A DNA stretch of 37,578 nt. Source: Dichotomicrobium sp964466965. Its GTDB lineage: Bacteria; Pseudomonadota; Alphaproteobacteria; Rhizobiales; Rhodomicrobiaceae. Position numbers and translations under genes: made by a program. Shown here piece by piece: positions 1-9,218 of this stretch. The stretch spans positions 1 to 37,578 of the forward strand of contig CAYXPZ010000018.1 of NCBI GenBank assembly GCA_964466965.1, given 5' to 3'. A model generated the notes under the pieces. The model did no database searches. It was given only the letters and a program-made list of their open reading frames with translations, and was not told the DNA's origin. The number at the start of each line of letters is the position of its first letter. Position 1 is the stretch's first letter.

Positions 1-2
1 CC

Positions 3-1457
3 GAGACCGTCAAGGTCGCGGTCAATGTGGGGCAGAGCGCGGCGCTCGACGTGCCGGGGCTGCTGCTGGCGCTGGACCGTTTCCCCTATGGCTGCGCGGA
101 GCAGACGGTGAGCCGGGCGCTGCCGCTTCTTTATCTCAACGAGCTGGCGGAAAGTGCGGGCGTGGCCGGCGAGGACGGCGCGCAGGCACGCATCGACACC
201 GCTATTGCGCGGCTGGCGGGGCTGCAGGGCACCAGCGGCGATTTCGGTCTTTGGTCGGCGGGCAGCTACAACACCTGGCTGACGGCTTACGTCACCGACT
301 TCCTGCTTCGCGCGCGCGAAAAGGGGTTCGATGTGCCCGAGCAGGTCATCAGCCCGGCGCTCGACCGGCTGCGCAACTCAGTGAGCTACGCCTCGGACTT
401 TAGCGAGGGCGGCGACGATCTTGCATACGCGCTTTACGTACTGGCGCGGGCCGGACGCGCGGTCATCGGTGACTTGCGGTATTACGCCGACGCCAAGCTG
501 GACGACTTCGCCACGCCGCTGGCGCAGGCGCAGATCGGCGCGGCGCTGGCGCTTTATGGCGACACCGAACGGGCGCGCAAGGCGTTCGACGCGGCGCTGG
601 CGCGGCTGAACCCGGGGCAATCGGCGCAGACGCCGGTGCGCTCGGACTTCGGCAGCCGGCTGCGCGACAGCGCGGGTCTGCTGACGCTGGCCGCGGAGAC
701 GCGCGTCATGGATGATGCGCTTAGCGGGCTCGCAGAGACGGTTGAGGCGTGGCGCGCGCAAAAGAGCGGCACCACCACGCAGGAGAACGCCTGGTTGCTG
801 TTGGCGGCGCACGCGCTGGCGGAAGAGAGCAGCGACGTTGCGCTGGAGGTCGGCGGCGAGCGGCGGCAGGGGCCGGTTCAGCGGGTGCTGAGTGGCAATC
901 AGCTGGCTGGTCAGCCATTTGTGGTGCGCAATCTTTCCGAGCGTGAGACGCCGGTGTCGCTTCTGGTGACGGGCGCATCCGCCACGCCGGAGCCGGCCGC
1001 GCAATCGGGCCTGAGCATCGAGCGGCAGGCCTATACGCTGGACGGTGAGCCAGTGTCGCTGGACGATGCCATACAAAACACCCGCTACGCCATCGTGGTC
1101 ACCGTGCGCGAGGAGCAGCCGCTGTTCGGGCATCTCACGGTGGAAGACCGGCTCCCGGCCGGCTTTCAGATCGAGAACCCGCGGCTGGTGCCCGAAAGCG
1201 GGCCTGGCGCGCTGCCCTGGCTGACAACCTCCGGGCGGCCAGAGCACACGGCGTTCCGCGACGATTCCTTCATGGCGGCGTTCGCACTCACCGACCCCAA
1301 CCGCCAGCAGCCCGCGACGCTGCGCATGGCCTATATCGTGCGCGCGGTGATGCCCGGCGAATATGTGCAGGGCGGCGCGAAAGTGGAGGACATGTATCGG
1401 CCCGAACGTTTCGCGCGGACCGCCCCGGGCAAGGTGCGGGTCGTTGGGCAGGAGTAG
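3..1457 (+). CDS. Bacterial alpha-2-macroglobulin, C-terminal part (partial at window start)
   Basis: The reading frame is open from base 3 (upstream codons read ETVKVAVN), so the gene begins outside the window and only its last ~485 codons are visible. The thioester motif CAEQ is encoded at 93-104 inside the context PYGCAEQTVSR, typical of the bacterial (YfhM-like) macroglobulins. After it come an alpha-helical thioester-domain region and a beta-rich C-terminal region (LTVEDRLPAGFQIENP; YIVRAVMPGEYVQGGAKVEDMY) that resembles the receptor-binding-like end of the family. In the family these are large periplasmic, usually lipid-anchored protease traps that covalently capture attacking proteases. 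The signal peptide and bait region lie outside the window. pbpC follows 6 bases after the stop, the usual partner, suggesting co-transcription and a joint role in envelope defence and repair. The visible thioester suggests it is functional. Confidence 0.93.
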   Translation, partial: ETVKVAVNVGQSAALDVPGLLLALDRFPYGCAEQTVSRALPLLYLNELAESAGVAGEDGAQARIDTAIARLAGLQGTSGDFGLWSAGSYNTWLTAYVTDFLLRAREKGFDVPEQVISPALDRLRNSVSYASDFSEGGDDLAYALYVLARAGRAVIGDLRYYADAKLDDFATPLAQAQIGAALALYGDTERARKAFDAALARLNPGQSAQTPVRSDFGSRLRDSAGLLTLAAETRVMDDALSGLAETVEAWRAQKSGTTTQENAWLLLAAHALAEESSDVALEVGGERRQGPVQRVLSGNQLAGQPFVVRNLSERETPVSLLVTGASATPEPAAQSGLSIERQAYTLDGEPVSLDDAIQNTRYAIVVTVREEQPLFGHLTVEDRLPAGFQIENPRLVPESGPGALPWLTTSGRPEHTAFRDDSFMAAFALTDPNRQQPATLRMAYIVRAVMPGEYVQGGAKVEDMYRPERFARTAPGKVRVVGQE

Positions 1458-1463
1458 CCGTCC

Positions 1464-3551
1464 ATGGCGAAGCGGCGCGGGCGTGCCAAACGCCTGATCT
1501 ATCTGCTGGCGGCCGCGCTGCTGCTTCCGCTCGTAGCGCTCGCCGGGCTGATCGCCTTCGAGCGCGCGCTCGGCCCCGTCCCGCTCGACAAGCTCGGCGA
1601 AAACTCCCGTCTCGTGCTGGACCGCGACGGCCGCTTGCTGCGCGCCTTCACCACGCGCGCCGACCGTTGGCGGCTTCCTGTCGCGCTTGAGGATGTCGAT
1701 CCGCGCCTCATCGACATGCTCATTGCCTATGAGGACAAGCGCTTCCACCGCCACGGGGGCGTCGACTTCCGCGCGATGGCGCGGGCGGCGTGGCAGTTCG
1801 TGCGCGAGGGCGAGATGGTCTCCGGCGCATCGACCCTCACGATGCAGCTTGGCCGTCTGCTCGATGACCTGGAAACCGGCTCCTTCACCGACAAGGCGAT
1901 CCAGATTGTCCGCGCGCGCCAACTGGAGCGGCGGATGGCGAAGCGCGATATCCTCGAAGCCTATCTGACGCTCGCGCCTTATGGCGGCAACATCGAGGGG
2001 GTGCGCGCGGCGAGCCTGGCCTATTTCGCCAAGGAGCCGGCGCGGCTGGCGCTTCACGAGGCGGCGCTGCTGGTTGCGCTGCCGCAATCGCCGGAGACCC
2101 GCCGGCCGGATCGCTATCCCGACGCCGCCCGCGCCGCGCGCGACCGGGTGCTGGACCGGATGGCGCAGGCTGGCGTGATCTCGCAGGCGCAGGCGCGCTG
2201 GGCAAAAGGCCAGCCTTTGCCCGATGCGCGGCAGCCTTTCCCGATGCTGGCGGCGCATTTGAGCGAGCGGTTGGTTGCGCGCTATCCGGGGCGGGATGTG
2301 CTGCGCCTCACGCTCGACAAGAGTTTGCAGGCTGGCGTTGAGCGCGCGGTGGCGCATGCCGCGCAGCGGCTCGGGCCGAAGCTGTCCGCGGCGGCGCTGG
2401 TGGTCGATCACTCCACGGGCGAAGTGATCGCGCATGTCGGCTCGCCCGGCTATCTCGACGGCGCGCGGCGCGGGGCGATCGACATGACGCAGGCGGTGCG
2501 CTCGCCCGGCTCGGCGCTCAAACCGTTCATCTACGGGCTGGCTTTCGAGGCGGGGCTGGCGCATCCGCAAACGCTGATCGAGGACCGGCCCACCCGCTTT
2601 TCGCGCTATGCGCCGCGCAATTTCGACAGCGATTACAAGGGAACGGTGACGGTTGCCGAGGCGTTGCAGCTATCGCTGAACGTGCCGGCGGTAAAGATGC
2701 TGGCGGCGGTCGGCCCGGCGCGGCTGGCGGCGCGGCTACGCCATGCCGGCTTTGATTTCACGGTGCCGCGCAACCTTGCGATCGCGCTGGGCGGGATTGG
2801 CCTGCGGTTGGAGGAGCTGGCGGGGCTTTATGCTTGCCTGGCGCGCGGGGGTGAGCCTGTGGACTTGCGCTATCTGGCCGGGCATGGCGCGGATCAGCGC
2901 GGGCGCGAGGCGCTGCTGTCGCAGGTGGCGGCCTGGTATGTGGCGGATATCCTGCTGGGCGCGCCGCCGCCCCGGTACGCCGCGGGCGGGCGCATTGCCT
3001 TCAAGACCGGCACGTCCTACGGCCACCGCGATGCCTGGTCCGCGGGCTTCCGCGGCCGCTACACCGTCGCGGTCTGGGTTGGGCGCCCGGACGGCACGGC
3101 GACGCCGGGGCTGACCGGTCGTGGAGCCGCCGCGCCGCTACTCTTTGACATTTTCGCCATGCTGGACGGCAAGGACCAGCCAGCGGAGCCGCCGGGGGGC
3201 GCGCTGATCGCCGAGACCAACGCGTTGCCAATACGCCTGCGCTATTTCGATGCGCGGCTCGCAAACGCAGCAGCAGGCAACAGATTTGCTGCCCCGCCGG
3301 TGCGCATCGCCTTTCCGCCGGACGGCGCGGAGCTGGCCCTGCAGAAGCTGCCTTCTGGCGCGCCCGCGCCATTGCCCTTCAAGGCAGAAGGCGGTGTGCT
3401 ACCGCTCACCTGGCTCGTGGAGGGCCGGCCAGTCGAGGACCGCGCAGGGCGGCGGCAACTCCTGTGGCAGCCGGATGGCCGCGGCTTCGTCGAGATCGTC
3501 GTGGTTGACGCCAAGGGACGGCGCGACCGCGTGCGCGCGCGCATCCGCTGA
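1464..3551 (+). CDS. pbpC: Penicillin-binding protein 1C (bifunctional transglycosylase/transpeptidase)
   Basis: This 695-residue protein has an N-terminal membrane anchor (residues ~9-30). A GT51 glycosyltransferase domain follows, with the catalytic Glu90 in AYEDKRFHRHGG and the motif GASTLTMQL at 121-129. A penicillin-binding transpeptidase domain comes next, with nucleophile Ser350 in SALK (350-353), SLN at 404-406 and KTG at 514-516. A C-terminal beta domain from about residue 600 matches the BiPBP_C domain characteristic of PBP1C. It polymerises and crosslinks peptidoglycan from lipid II at the periplasmic face of the inner membrane. All active-site motifs are intact. It lies 6 bases behind the alpha-2-macroglobulin gene, and the pair is a recognised operon in Gram-negatives. 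The gene ends convergently with the EVE-domain gene, 18 bases away. Confidence 0.96.
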   Translation: MAKRRGRAKRLIYLLAAALLLPLVALAGLIAFERALGPVPLDKLGENSRLVLDRDGRLLRAFTTRADRWRLPVALEDVDPRLIDMLIAYEDKRFHRHGGVDFRAMARAAWQFVREGEMVSGASTLTMQLGRLLDDLETGSFTDKAIQIVRARQLERRMAKRDILEAYLTLAPYGGNIEGVRAASLAYFAKEPARLALHEAALLVALPQSPETRRPDRYPDAARAARDRVLDRMAQAGVISQAQARWAKGQPLPDARQPFPMLAAHLSERLVARYPGRDVLRLTLDKSLQAGVERAVAHAAQRLGPKLSAAALVVDHSTGEVIAHVGSPGYLDGARRGAIDMTQAVRSPGSALKPFIYGLAFEAGLAHPQTLIEDRPTRFSRYAPRNFDSDYKGTVTVAEALQLSLNVPAVKMLAAVGPARLAARLRHAGFDFTVPRNLAIALGGIGLRLEELAGLYACLARGGEPVDLRYLAGHGADQRGREALLSQVAAWYVADILLGAPPPRYAAGGRIAFKTGTSYGHRDAWSAGFRGRYTVAVWVGRPDGTATPGLTGRGAAAPLLFDIFAMLDGKDQPAEPPGGALIAETNALPIRLRYFDARLANAAAGNRFAAPPVRIAFPPDGAELALQKLPSGAPAPLPFKAEGGVLPLTWLVEGRPVEDRAGRRQLLWQPDGRGFVEIVVVDAKGRRDRVRARIR

Positions 3552-3569
3552 TCCGGTCTAAAGCCGTTA

Positions 3570-4013
3570 TCAGCGACTGGTTTTGGCTCTCGGCGCCTTC
3601 TTAAGCCCGCCCATGCGGCAGATCTTCTCCCAAGCCTCCGGCTCAACCGGCTGCACCGAGAGCCGCGACTGCTTGATGAGCGCCATGTCGGCGAGTTCTG
3701 GTTCGGCCTTGATCTGAGCCAGCGTCACAGGCTCGGGCATCGCCTCGCGCGCGGCGACGTCCACGCACATCCATTTGCCCTCAGGGTCGGTGCTGTCCGG
3801 GTGCGCCTCGGCCACCACCTCGACGATCCCGACGATGCGCTTTTCATTGACCGAGTGATAGAAAAAGCCGAGATCGCCGGTTTTCATGGCCAGCATCTGG
3901 TTCTTGGCCTGGTGGTTGCGCACGCCGTCCCATTCGGCGCCCTCGTCGCCTGCCGCAACCTGATCCGCCCAGGACCATGTGCCAGGTTCAGATTTGAAAA
4001 GCCAGTAAGCCAT
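3570..4013 (-). CDS. EVE domain-containing protein
   Basis: The 147-residue protein opens with MAYWLFKSEPGTWSW and contains WDGVRNHQAKNQM and GDLGFFYHSVNEKRIVGIVEVV. These are the hallmark segments of the EVE domain (PUA-like fold, formerly DUF55, related to thymocyte nuclear protein 1). Family members are small cytosolic proteins, and some eukaryotic and prokaryotic relatives bind modified bases. The bacterial stand-alone proteins have no firmly established substrate, so no specific function is claimed. It is the last gene of the leftward acnA, DUF1223, EVE series, 48 bases behind the DUF1223 gene, and could be read as part of that transcript. The short basic C-terminus (KKAPRAKTSR) is typical. 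Confidence 0.9.
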   Translation of the reverse strand: MAYWLFKSEPGTWSWADQVAAGDEGAEWDGVRNHQAKNQMLAMKTGDLGFFYHSVNEKRIVGIVEVVAEAHPDSTDPEGKWMCVDVAAREAMPEPVTLAQIKAEPELADMALIKQSRLSVQPVEPEAWEKICRMGGLKKAPRAKTSR

Positions 4014-4061
4014 GTCGAGGCGAAATCCTCTGGGTGAGCCGCCCCCGGAGGCCAGCGCGAT

Positions 4062-4808
4062 TCAGGCGTCCTCCAGCAGCGCGGCACCGAGTATTGCGCC
4101 CGATTGCATGTCTTGCAAGATCACCGCGCACGCGTCGGCATCGCCGGTCATGATTTCGTCGTGGGAGAGCGTGATCGTCTTTGCTTCGCCCTTCCACTTG
4201 CCGACCGGCATGAGTTTGCGCGACACGTTGTGGTAGGTGATGGTTTTGCCCCGGTTTTCGCCGCGCTTGATGGCCTGGGTGTGCGCGGACAACAGCGGGA
4301 TGATCAGGATGTCGGCCGGTCCGGCGTCCGCGGCCGCGCCGATGCTGACGCGGAAATCATTGCCGACCATTTCAATTTCGATCGGCACGCGCGGCTCGCC
4401 GCTTTGCGCGCTGCGCACGGCGTCCTCCACGGCCTCGACGCGGCTGCCGATCAAACCGATGCGCCCGTTGACCACAATCTGCGGCGTGAAGACATTGGGC
4501 TGGCCCAGTTGGCGGGCGTACCAGCGCTGACGTTCGCTGTGTTCCGCGCGCCCCAGCGTATCTTCCCAGTCGAGATGATCCCAGTAATCGACCGGTAGCG
4601 ACATGGCGATAACGCCCTCGCGCGCGGCCAGTTCACCGAGCAGCCGGTCGGCAGGCGGACAGGACGAGCACGCCTGGCTGGTGAAAAGCTCCACGACAAC
4701 CGGGCCGCCCCGCTCTTCTGCCCGGGCCGCAGACGTGACCACCACGATGGCGACGGCAAGAACGTTGAGGACGCACAGGACAAGTGTGCGGGTCGCTAAT
4801 GACGCCAT
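4062..4808 (-). CDS. DUF1223 exported thioredoxin-fold protein
   Basis: I take the ATG at 4808 as the start. It is preceded by GAGAGGA at a normal distance and is followed directly by a signal-peptide-like segment (basic-poor n-region, hydrophobic residues ~8-26, AARA at the cleavage region). An in-frame upstream start at 4901 would add 31 residues with no signal character. The mature 248-residue product begins VVVELFTSQACSSCPPADRLL. The CSSC pair (Cys47, Cys50) after a VELFTS strand is the signature of the DUF1223 family, which has a thioredoxin-like fold. A periplasmic redox role is plausible from the fold, but the biochemical activity is unknown. It lies 120 bases downstream of acnA on the same strand, a neighbourhood I recall from rhizobial genomes. 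Confidence 0.88.
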   Translation of the reverse strand: MASLATRTLVLCVLNVLAVAIVVVTSAARAEERGGPVVVELFTSQACSSCPPADRLLGELAAREGVIAMSLPVDYWDHLDWEDTLGRAEHSERQRWYARQLGQPNVFTPQIVVNGRIGLIGSRVEAVEDAVRSAQSGEPRVPIEIEMVGNDFRVSIGAAADAGPADILIIPLLSAHTQAIKRGENRGKTITYHNVSRKLMPVGKWKGEAKTITLSHDEIMTGDADACAVILQDMQSGAILGAALLEDA

Positions 4809-4903
4809 ACGGGTCGATCCTCTCGCGTTGCGCGGCGTATGCCGCAAGCCAGCATGCATGGTCGCGCAGTATTCGCCGGGCGTCACCTCAAAGCCAATCA
4901 CGA

Positions 4904-4919
4904 CCGGGTGAGCGCCCGG
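4904..4919 (-). terminator. Possible weak hairpin after acnA
   Basis: The inverted repeat CCGGG-6 nt-CCCGG lies 9 bases beyond the acnA stop on the minus strand. There is no clear T-run after it. It could attenuate transcription between acnA and the DUF1223 gene, but the stem is only 5 bp. Confidence 0.2.
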
Positions 4920-4928
4920 CGCGCGCCC

Positions 4929-7691
4929 TCAGGCCGCGAGACGGCGTAGGACGTAATGGAGGATGCCGCCGTTGCGGTAGTAGGTCATTTCGTCCTCGGT
5001 ATCGATCCGGCAGATAAGCGGCAGCTCTTTTGCCGAGCCATCCTCGAAGGCGACCTCGGCTGTCAGTTTCGCGCCAGGCTTAAGATCGTTGAGGCCGCGG
5101 ATCGTGACGGTCTCCTTGCCGGTGATGCCTGCGGTCTCCCAGCTCTGGCCCTGATCGAATACGAGCGGCAGCACGCCCATGCCGATCAGGTTTGAGCGGT
5201 GAATGCGTTCAAACGACTCCGCGATGACCGCGCGCACGCCCAACAGCCGCGTGCCCTTGGCCGCCCAGTCGCGGCTGGAGCCAGTGCCGTATTCCTTGCC
5301 GGCAAACACCACGAGCGGCACGCCGTCTTCCGCGTAGCGCATCGCCGCGTCATAGATCGACATCTGCTCAGCCGATGGGTGGTGGATCGTGTAGCCGCCT
5401 TCGACGCCGGGCACCATCTGGTTCTTGATGCGGATATTGCCGAAGGTGCCGCGCATCATCACTTCATGGTTTCCGCGCCGCGCGCCGAAGGAGTTGAAGT
5501 CGCGATGCTCCACGCCGCGGCTCATCAGGTATTGACCGGCTGGCGAGGAGCGCGGGATTGCGCCGGCCGGGCTGATATGGTCAGTCGTGATTGAGTCGCC
5601 GAACAGCCCGAGGATGCGCGCGCCTTCTATATCGCGGACCGGCTCTGGCTCGGCCGGCATGTCATCGAAAAAGGTCGGACGCTGGACATAAGTGGAGTCG
5701 TCGCTCCAGGTATAGGTGACGCTCATCTCCGCCGCGCTCAGGGCTCGCCAGTGCTCATCGCCCTCGAACACTCCGGCATAGCGGGTCTTGAACATCTCCG
5801 GGTTGATCGTCGTGCGAACGATCTCGGCGATTTCCGCTGAGGACGGCCAGATGTCCTTGAGGTAGACCGGCTCGCCCGCATCGCTCGTGTCGATCGGCTC
5901 GGATGCGATATTGACGTTGAGCGACCCGGCCAGCGCATAGGCCACCACCAGCGGCGGCGAGGCGAGGTAGTTCGCGCGCACGTCCGGGTTGATGCGGCCT
6001 TCAAAGTTGCGGTTGCCCGAAAGCACCGCCGAGGCGATCAGATCGTTCTCGTTGATTGCCTTGGAGATCGGCTCATCCAGCGGGCCGGAGTTGCCGATGC
6101 AGGTCGTGCAGCCATAGCCGACCAGATTGAAGCCGAGCGCGTCGAGATCGTCCTGCAGCCCGGCTTTTTCGAGGTAATCCGTGACGACCTGAGAGCCGGG
6201 CGCGAACGATGTCTTGACCCACGGCTTCGTATGGATGCCCTTGTGCCGGGCGTTGCGCGCCAGCAGGCCCGCGCCGATCAGCACGTTCGGATTGGACGTG
6301 TTCGTGCATGAGGTGATCGCGGCGATGACGACATCGCCATCGGTGAGTTCGTAGTTCGCGCCCTCGACCGGCGCGGTCTTCTCAAGCGGGATGACGCTGC
6401 CGCCGCCTTCTTCGTACATGTCGGACACTTCGTCCGCCGCGTTGACGCCGCGCATCTCGGCCAGCGCGGTGCGAAACGCGGTATGCGCGTGGCTGAGCGG
6501 GACGCGGTCCTGCGGGCGGCGCGGACCAGCGAGCGACGGTTCGACCGTGCCCAGGTCAAGGTCCAGAACTTCCGTGAACTCCGGCGGCCGCGTGCCGGTT
6601 TCGCGCCACATGCCCTGCGCCTTGGCGTAGGCCTCGACGAGCGCGATGTGGTCTTCCGCGCGGCCGGTGGCGCGCAGATATTTCAGCGTGTCCCCGTCGA
6701 TGGGGAAGAAGCCGCAGGTCGCGCCGTATTCCGGAGCCATGTTGCCCAGCGTCGCCTGATCCTCCAGCGAGAGATGGTCCAGCCCATCGCCGGAATATTC
6801 GACGAACTTGCCGACCACGCCCTGCTTGCGCAGCATCTCGGTGACCGTGAGCACCAGGTCGGTCGCCGTCACGCCCTCGTTCAGCGCGCCGTGGAAGCGC
6901 ACGCCGATGACTTCCGGGATCACCATCGAGATCGGCTGGCCCAGCATGGCCGCTTCCGCCTCGATACCGCCGACGCCCCAGCCAAGCACCGACAGGCCGT
7001 TGATCATGGTGGTGTGGCTATCGGTGCCGACCAGCGTGTCCGGGAAGGCTTGCAGCACGCGGCTGCCGTTGCGCCCGGTCTCTTTCACCCAGACCGTCTT
7101 GCCGAGATATTCCAGATTGACCTGGTGGCAGATGCCCGTGCCCGGCGGCACAACGCGGAAATTGTCGAACGCTTCCGCGCCCCAGCGCAGGAAGCCGTAA
7201 CGCTCCTTGTTGCGCTCATATTCGTGCTCGACATTGTGCGCGAAGGCTTTCGGGTTGCCGTACTCATCCACCATGACGGAGTGGTCGATGACCAGGTCGA
7301 CCGGCACCAGCGGGTTGATCTTGGTCGGGTCGCCGCCAAGCTGCGCCATGGCGTCGCGCATCGCGGCGAGGTCGACGACGGCGGGGACGCCGGTGAAATC
7401 CTGCATGAGCACGCGCGCCGGGCGATAGGCGATCTCGTGGCTGGAACGGTGTTCGCTGAGCCAGTCGCGCACGGCGCGGATATCGTCGGCGGTGACGGAG
7501 CGCCCGTCCTCGAAGCGCAGCAAATTTTCGAGCAGCACTTTCAGCGAAAACGGTAGGCGGGAGATACCCTCAAGTCCGTTCACCTCGGCTTCGGGCAGGC
7601 TGAAATACTCATATGTCTTGTCACCGACCTGCAGGCTGCGCCGGCAATTGAAACTGTCAAGAGACTGGGGCGCGGTATTGCTTTGCGTCAT
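4929..7691 (-). CDS. acnA: Aconitate hydratase A
   Basis: This is the cytosolic TCA enzyme that interconverts citrate and isocitrate through cis-aconitate. The ATG at 7691 is preferred over an upstream in-frame start at 7733, because AAGGAG sits 7 bases before it. That gives 920 residues, close to the usual length of the AcnA/IRP1 type. The three 4Fe-4S ligands are visible: Cys462 in TSCTNTSNP, and Cys528 and Cys531 in GCTTCIGNSGPL. The 66-residue spacing between the first and second equals that of E. coli AcnA as I recall it. The swivel-domain motif GTGSSRDWAAKG is near the C-terminus. The gene is divergent from ccmA across a 221-base intergenic region that holds its likely promoter. Substrate flux links it to the mdh-suc-lpd block further right. 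Confidence 0.97.
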   Translation of the reverse strand: MTQSNTAPQSLDSFNCRRSLQVGDKTYEYFSLPEAEVNGLEGISRLPFSLKVLLENLLRFEDGRSVTADDIRAVRDWLSEHRSSHEIAYRPARVLMQDFTGVPAVVDLAAMRDAMAQLGGDPTKINPLVPVDLVIDHSVMVDEYGNPKAFAHNVEHEYERNKERYGFLRWGAEAFDNFRVVPPGTGICHQVNLEYLGKTVWVKETGRNGSRVLQAFPDTLVGTDSHTTMINGLSVLGWGVGGIEAEAAMLGQPISMVIPEVIGVRFHGALNEGVTATDLVLTVTEMLRKQGVVGKFVEYSGDGLDHLSLEDQATLGNMAPEYGATCGFFPIDGDTLKYLRATGRAEDHIALVEAYAKAQGMWRETGTRPPEFTEVLDLDLGTVEPSLAGPRRPQDRVPLSHAHTAFRTALAEMRGVNAADEVSDMYEEGGGSVIPLEKTAPVEGANYELTDGDVVIAAITSCTNTSNPNVLIGAGLLARNARHKGIHTKPWVKTSFAPGSQVVTDYLEKAGLQDDLDALGFNLVGYGCTTCIGNSGPLDEPISKAINENDLIASAVLSGNRNFEGRINPDVRANYLASPPLVVAYALAGSLNVNIASEPIDTSDAGEPVYLKDIWPSSAEIAEIVRTTINPEMFKTRYAGVFEGDEHWRALSAAEMSVTYTWSDDSTYVQRPTFFDDMPAEPEPVRDIEGARILGLFGDSITTDHISPAGAIPRSSPAGQYLMSRGVEHRDFNSFGARRGNHEVMMRGTFGNIRIKNQMVPGVEGGYTIHHPSAEQMSIYDAAMRYAEDGVPLVVFAGKEYGTGSSRDWAAKGTRLLGVRAVIAESFERIHRSNLIGMGVLPLVFDQGQSWETAGITGKETVTIRGLNDLKPGAKLTAEVAFEDGSAKELPLICRIDTEDEMTYYRNGGILHYVLRRLAA

Positions 7692-7753
7692 CGGGTGCTC
7701 CTTCGCATGCAGACGTGAGCCGGGCGCATCCACGCGCTCGCGTATCTGCCATG

Positions 7754-7783
7754 GTTATACGCGGTCTGGCGGCGATGGCACAA
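7754..7783 (-). promoter_or_regulatory. Candidate sigma70-type promoter for acnA
   Basis: On the minus strand TTGTGC (7778-7783) and TATAAC (7754-7759) are separated by 18 bases. The -10 box is 62 bases upstream of the acnA start codon. The -10 matches the consensus at 5 of 6 positions; the -35 match is weaker. No operator was recognised. Confidence 0.4.
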
Positions 7784-7912
7784 GCGCACCGGATGGCGTG
7801 AATGCAGCTTCTTAGATGACAGATGTTCACAGGTGTGCGATGCGGTGCCTTTACGCAGGGCGCGGCCGCGCGCCTGTCAACGCCATCCGCAACGCCGCTT
7901 GCATTGCAGCCG

Positions 7913-8542
7913 ATGAAACTTAGCGTCGAAAACCTGTTCTGCGTGCGCGGACGCCGTGTTGTGCTGGAAGGTGTCAGCTTTTCAGCGAGCGCGGGCGAGA
8001 GCGTGCTTCTCAGCGGTGCGAACGGCTCGGGCAAGACGACGCTTCTGCGCACGCTGGCCGGCTTCATCAGCCCACAGAGCGGCGCGGCCTGGCTCGAAGG
8101 CGGCCCGCAAGGGTTCGCGCTGGATGAGTGCTGCCACTATGTCGGGCACCTGAACGGGATCAAGGCGGGCTTCACGGTCGATGAGAATCTGGCGTTCCTG
8201 GCGGCTTATCTCGGGAGCAACGGGGTGAAAGCGGTCGACGAGGCGGCCTATGCCTTCGATCTGGAGCCGCTGCGCCATGTGCCGGCGGGGTTCCTGTCGG
8301 CCGGGCAGAAGCGCCGCCTGGGGCTGGCGCGGCTGATCTTGGCGTGGCGGCCCGTCTGGCTGCTGGACGAGCCGACGGTGTCTCTCGATGTCGTCTCACA
8401 GGGCCTGCTGGCGGAAGCGGTGCGCGGCCACGCCAAAGCGGGGGGCATCATCGTCGCGGCAAGCCATGTTCCGCTCGGCGTGGCCTTTTCGCGCACGCTG
8501 CATCTCGCTGGCGGACAGGCTGAGGTTGAGGACGCAGCATGA
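7913..8542 (+). CDS. ccmA: Heme exporter ATP-binding protein CcmA
   Basis: I chose the ATG at 7913 (MKLSVENLFCVRG), where homology to the family begins. An in-frame ATG at 7823 would add 30 low-complexity residues, and neither site has a strong ribosome-binding site. The 209-residue ABC ATPase has Walker A GANGSGKT at residues 35-42, the signature LSAGQ at 128-132, and Walker B VWLLDEP with Asp152 and Glu153. With CcmB it forms the ABC part of cytochrome c maturation system I, which uses ATP hydrolysis to release holo-CcmE loaded with heme by CcmC. It is the first gene of the cluster. Its stop codon overlaps the ccmB start (ATGA), indicating translational coupling. Confidence 0.95.
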   Translation: MKLSVENLFCVRGRRVVLEGVSFSASAGESVLLSGANGSGKTTLLRTLAGFISPQSGAAWLEGGPQGFALDECCHYVGHLNGIKAGFTVDENLAFLAAYLGSNGVKAVDEAAYAFDLEPLRHVPAGFLSAGQKRRLGLARLILAWRPVWLLDEPTVSLDVVSQGLLAEAVRGHAKAGGIIVAASHVPLGVAFSRTLHLAGGQAEVEDAA

Positions 8543-9207
8543 AAGCCTTCCTGGCGCTTGTCAGCCGTGATCTTCGCCTTGCCTGGCGCGAAGGCGGGGC
8601 GATTGGCGTAGCGCTTGGGTTTTATCTTGTTGTGGTAGCTATCCTCCCGCTCGGGCTGGGACCGGATCTGAATTTGCTCACCCGCATAGCGCCGGGCGTG
8701 CTATGGGTTGCGCTGTTGTTGGCGGCGCTGTTGTCGGCGGACCGTATCTTCTACAACGACTTTGATGATGGGGCGCTGGAGGTGATCGCGCTGGGGCCGC
8801 TGCCGCTGGAGGCGGTCGCGGCGGCGAAGTGCCTCGCGCACTGGCTGAGCGTCGGGGTGCCGCTGGCGCTGCTCGCGCCCATATTAGGGCTGATGCTTAA
8901 TCTCGACATCGAGGGCTATGGGCCGCTGATCGTGACCATGCTGGCCGGGACGCCGGCGATCAGCTTTATCGGCGCGATCGGCGCGGCGCTGACGCTGGGC
9001 CTGCGCCGGGGCGGGCTGCTGCTGTCGCTGCTAATCCTGCCGCTTTACGTGCCGGTGTTGATCTTCGGGGTGTCGAGCATGGATGCGGTGCTGACCGGCC
9101 CGGGGTCGTTCTGGACGCCATTCTCGATCCTGTGCGCCTTGAGCCTTGCCGCGATCGCGCTTGCACCGTTCGCCGCGGCAGCCGCCTTGCGCATGAACCT
9201 GCAGTGA
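8539..9207 (+). CDS. ccmB: Heme exporter permease CcmB
   Basis: This is a 222-residue integral membrane protein. It has about six hydrophobic segments, and its N-terminal MKAFLALVSRDLRLAWREGG and internal ADRIFYNDFDDGALE are typical of CcmB. It pairs with the ATPase CcmA in the inner membrane as part of the heme-handling complex of cytochrome c maturation system I. Its ATG overlaps the ccmA stop by four bases. Its own stop overlaps an in-frame GTG of the following methyltransferase gene, so the three genes are tightly packed. Length and segment count are normal for the family. Confidence 0.94.
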   Translation: MKAFLALVSRDLRLAWREGGAIGVALGFYLVVVAILPLGLGPDLNLLTRIAPGVLWVALLLAALLSADRIFYNDFDDGALEVIALGPLPLEAVAAAKCLAHWLSVGVPLALLAPILGLMLNLDIEGYGPLIVTMLAGTPAISFIGAIGAALTLGLRRGGLLLSLLILPLYVPVLIFGVSSMDAVLTGPGSFWTPFSILCALSLAAIALAPFAAAAALRMNLQ

Positions 9208-9218
9208 GCGCGCAACTG

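Noticed and set aside
378..2570. A 730-codon open frame on the minus strand
   Set aside because: It lies wholly opposite the alpha-2-macroglobulin and pbpC genes. It is Arg/His/Gln-rich without any domain or signal, as expected for antisense frames in high-GC DNA.
6483..7556. A 357-codon plus-strand frame inside acnA
   Set aside because: It is complementary to the well-supported aconitase and has no motifs.
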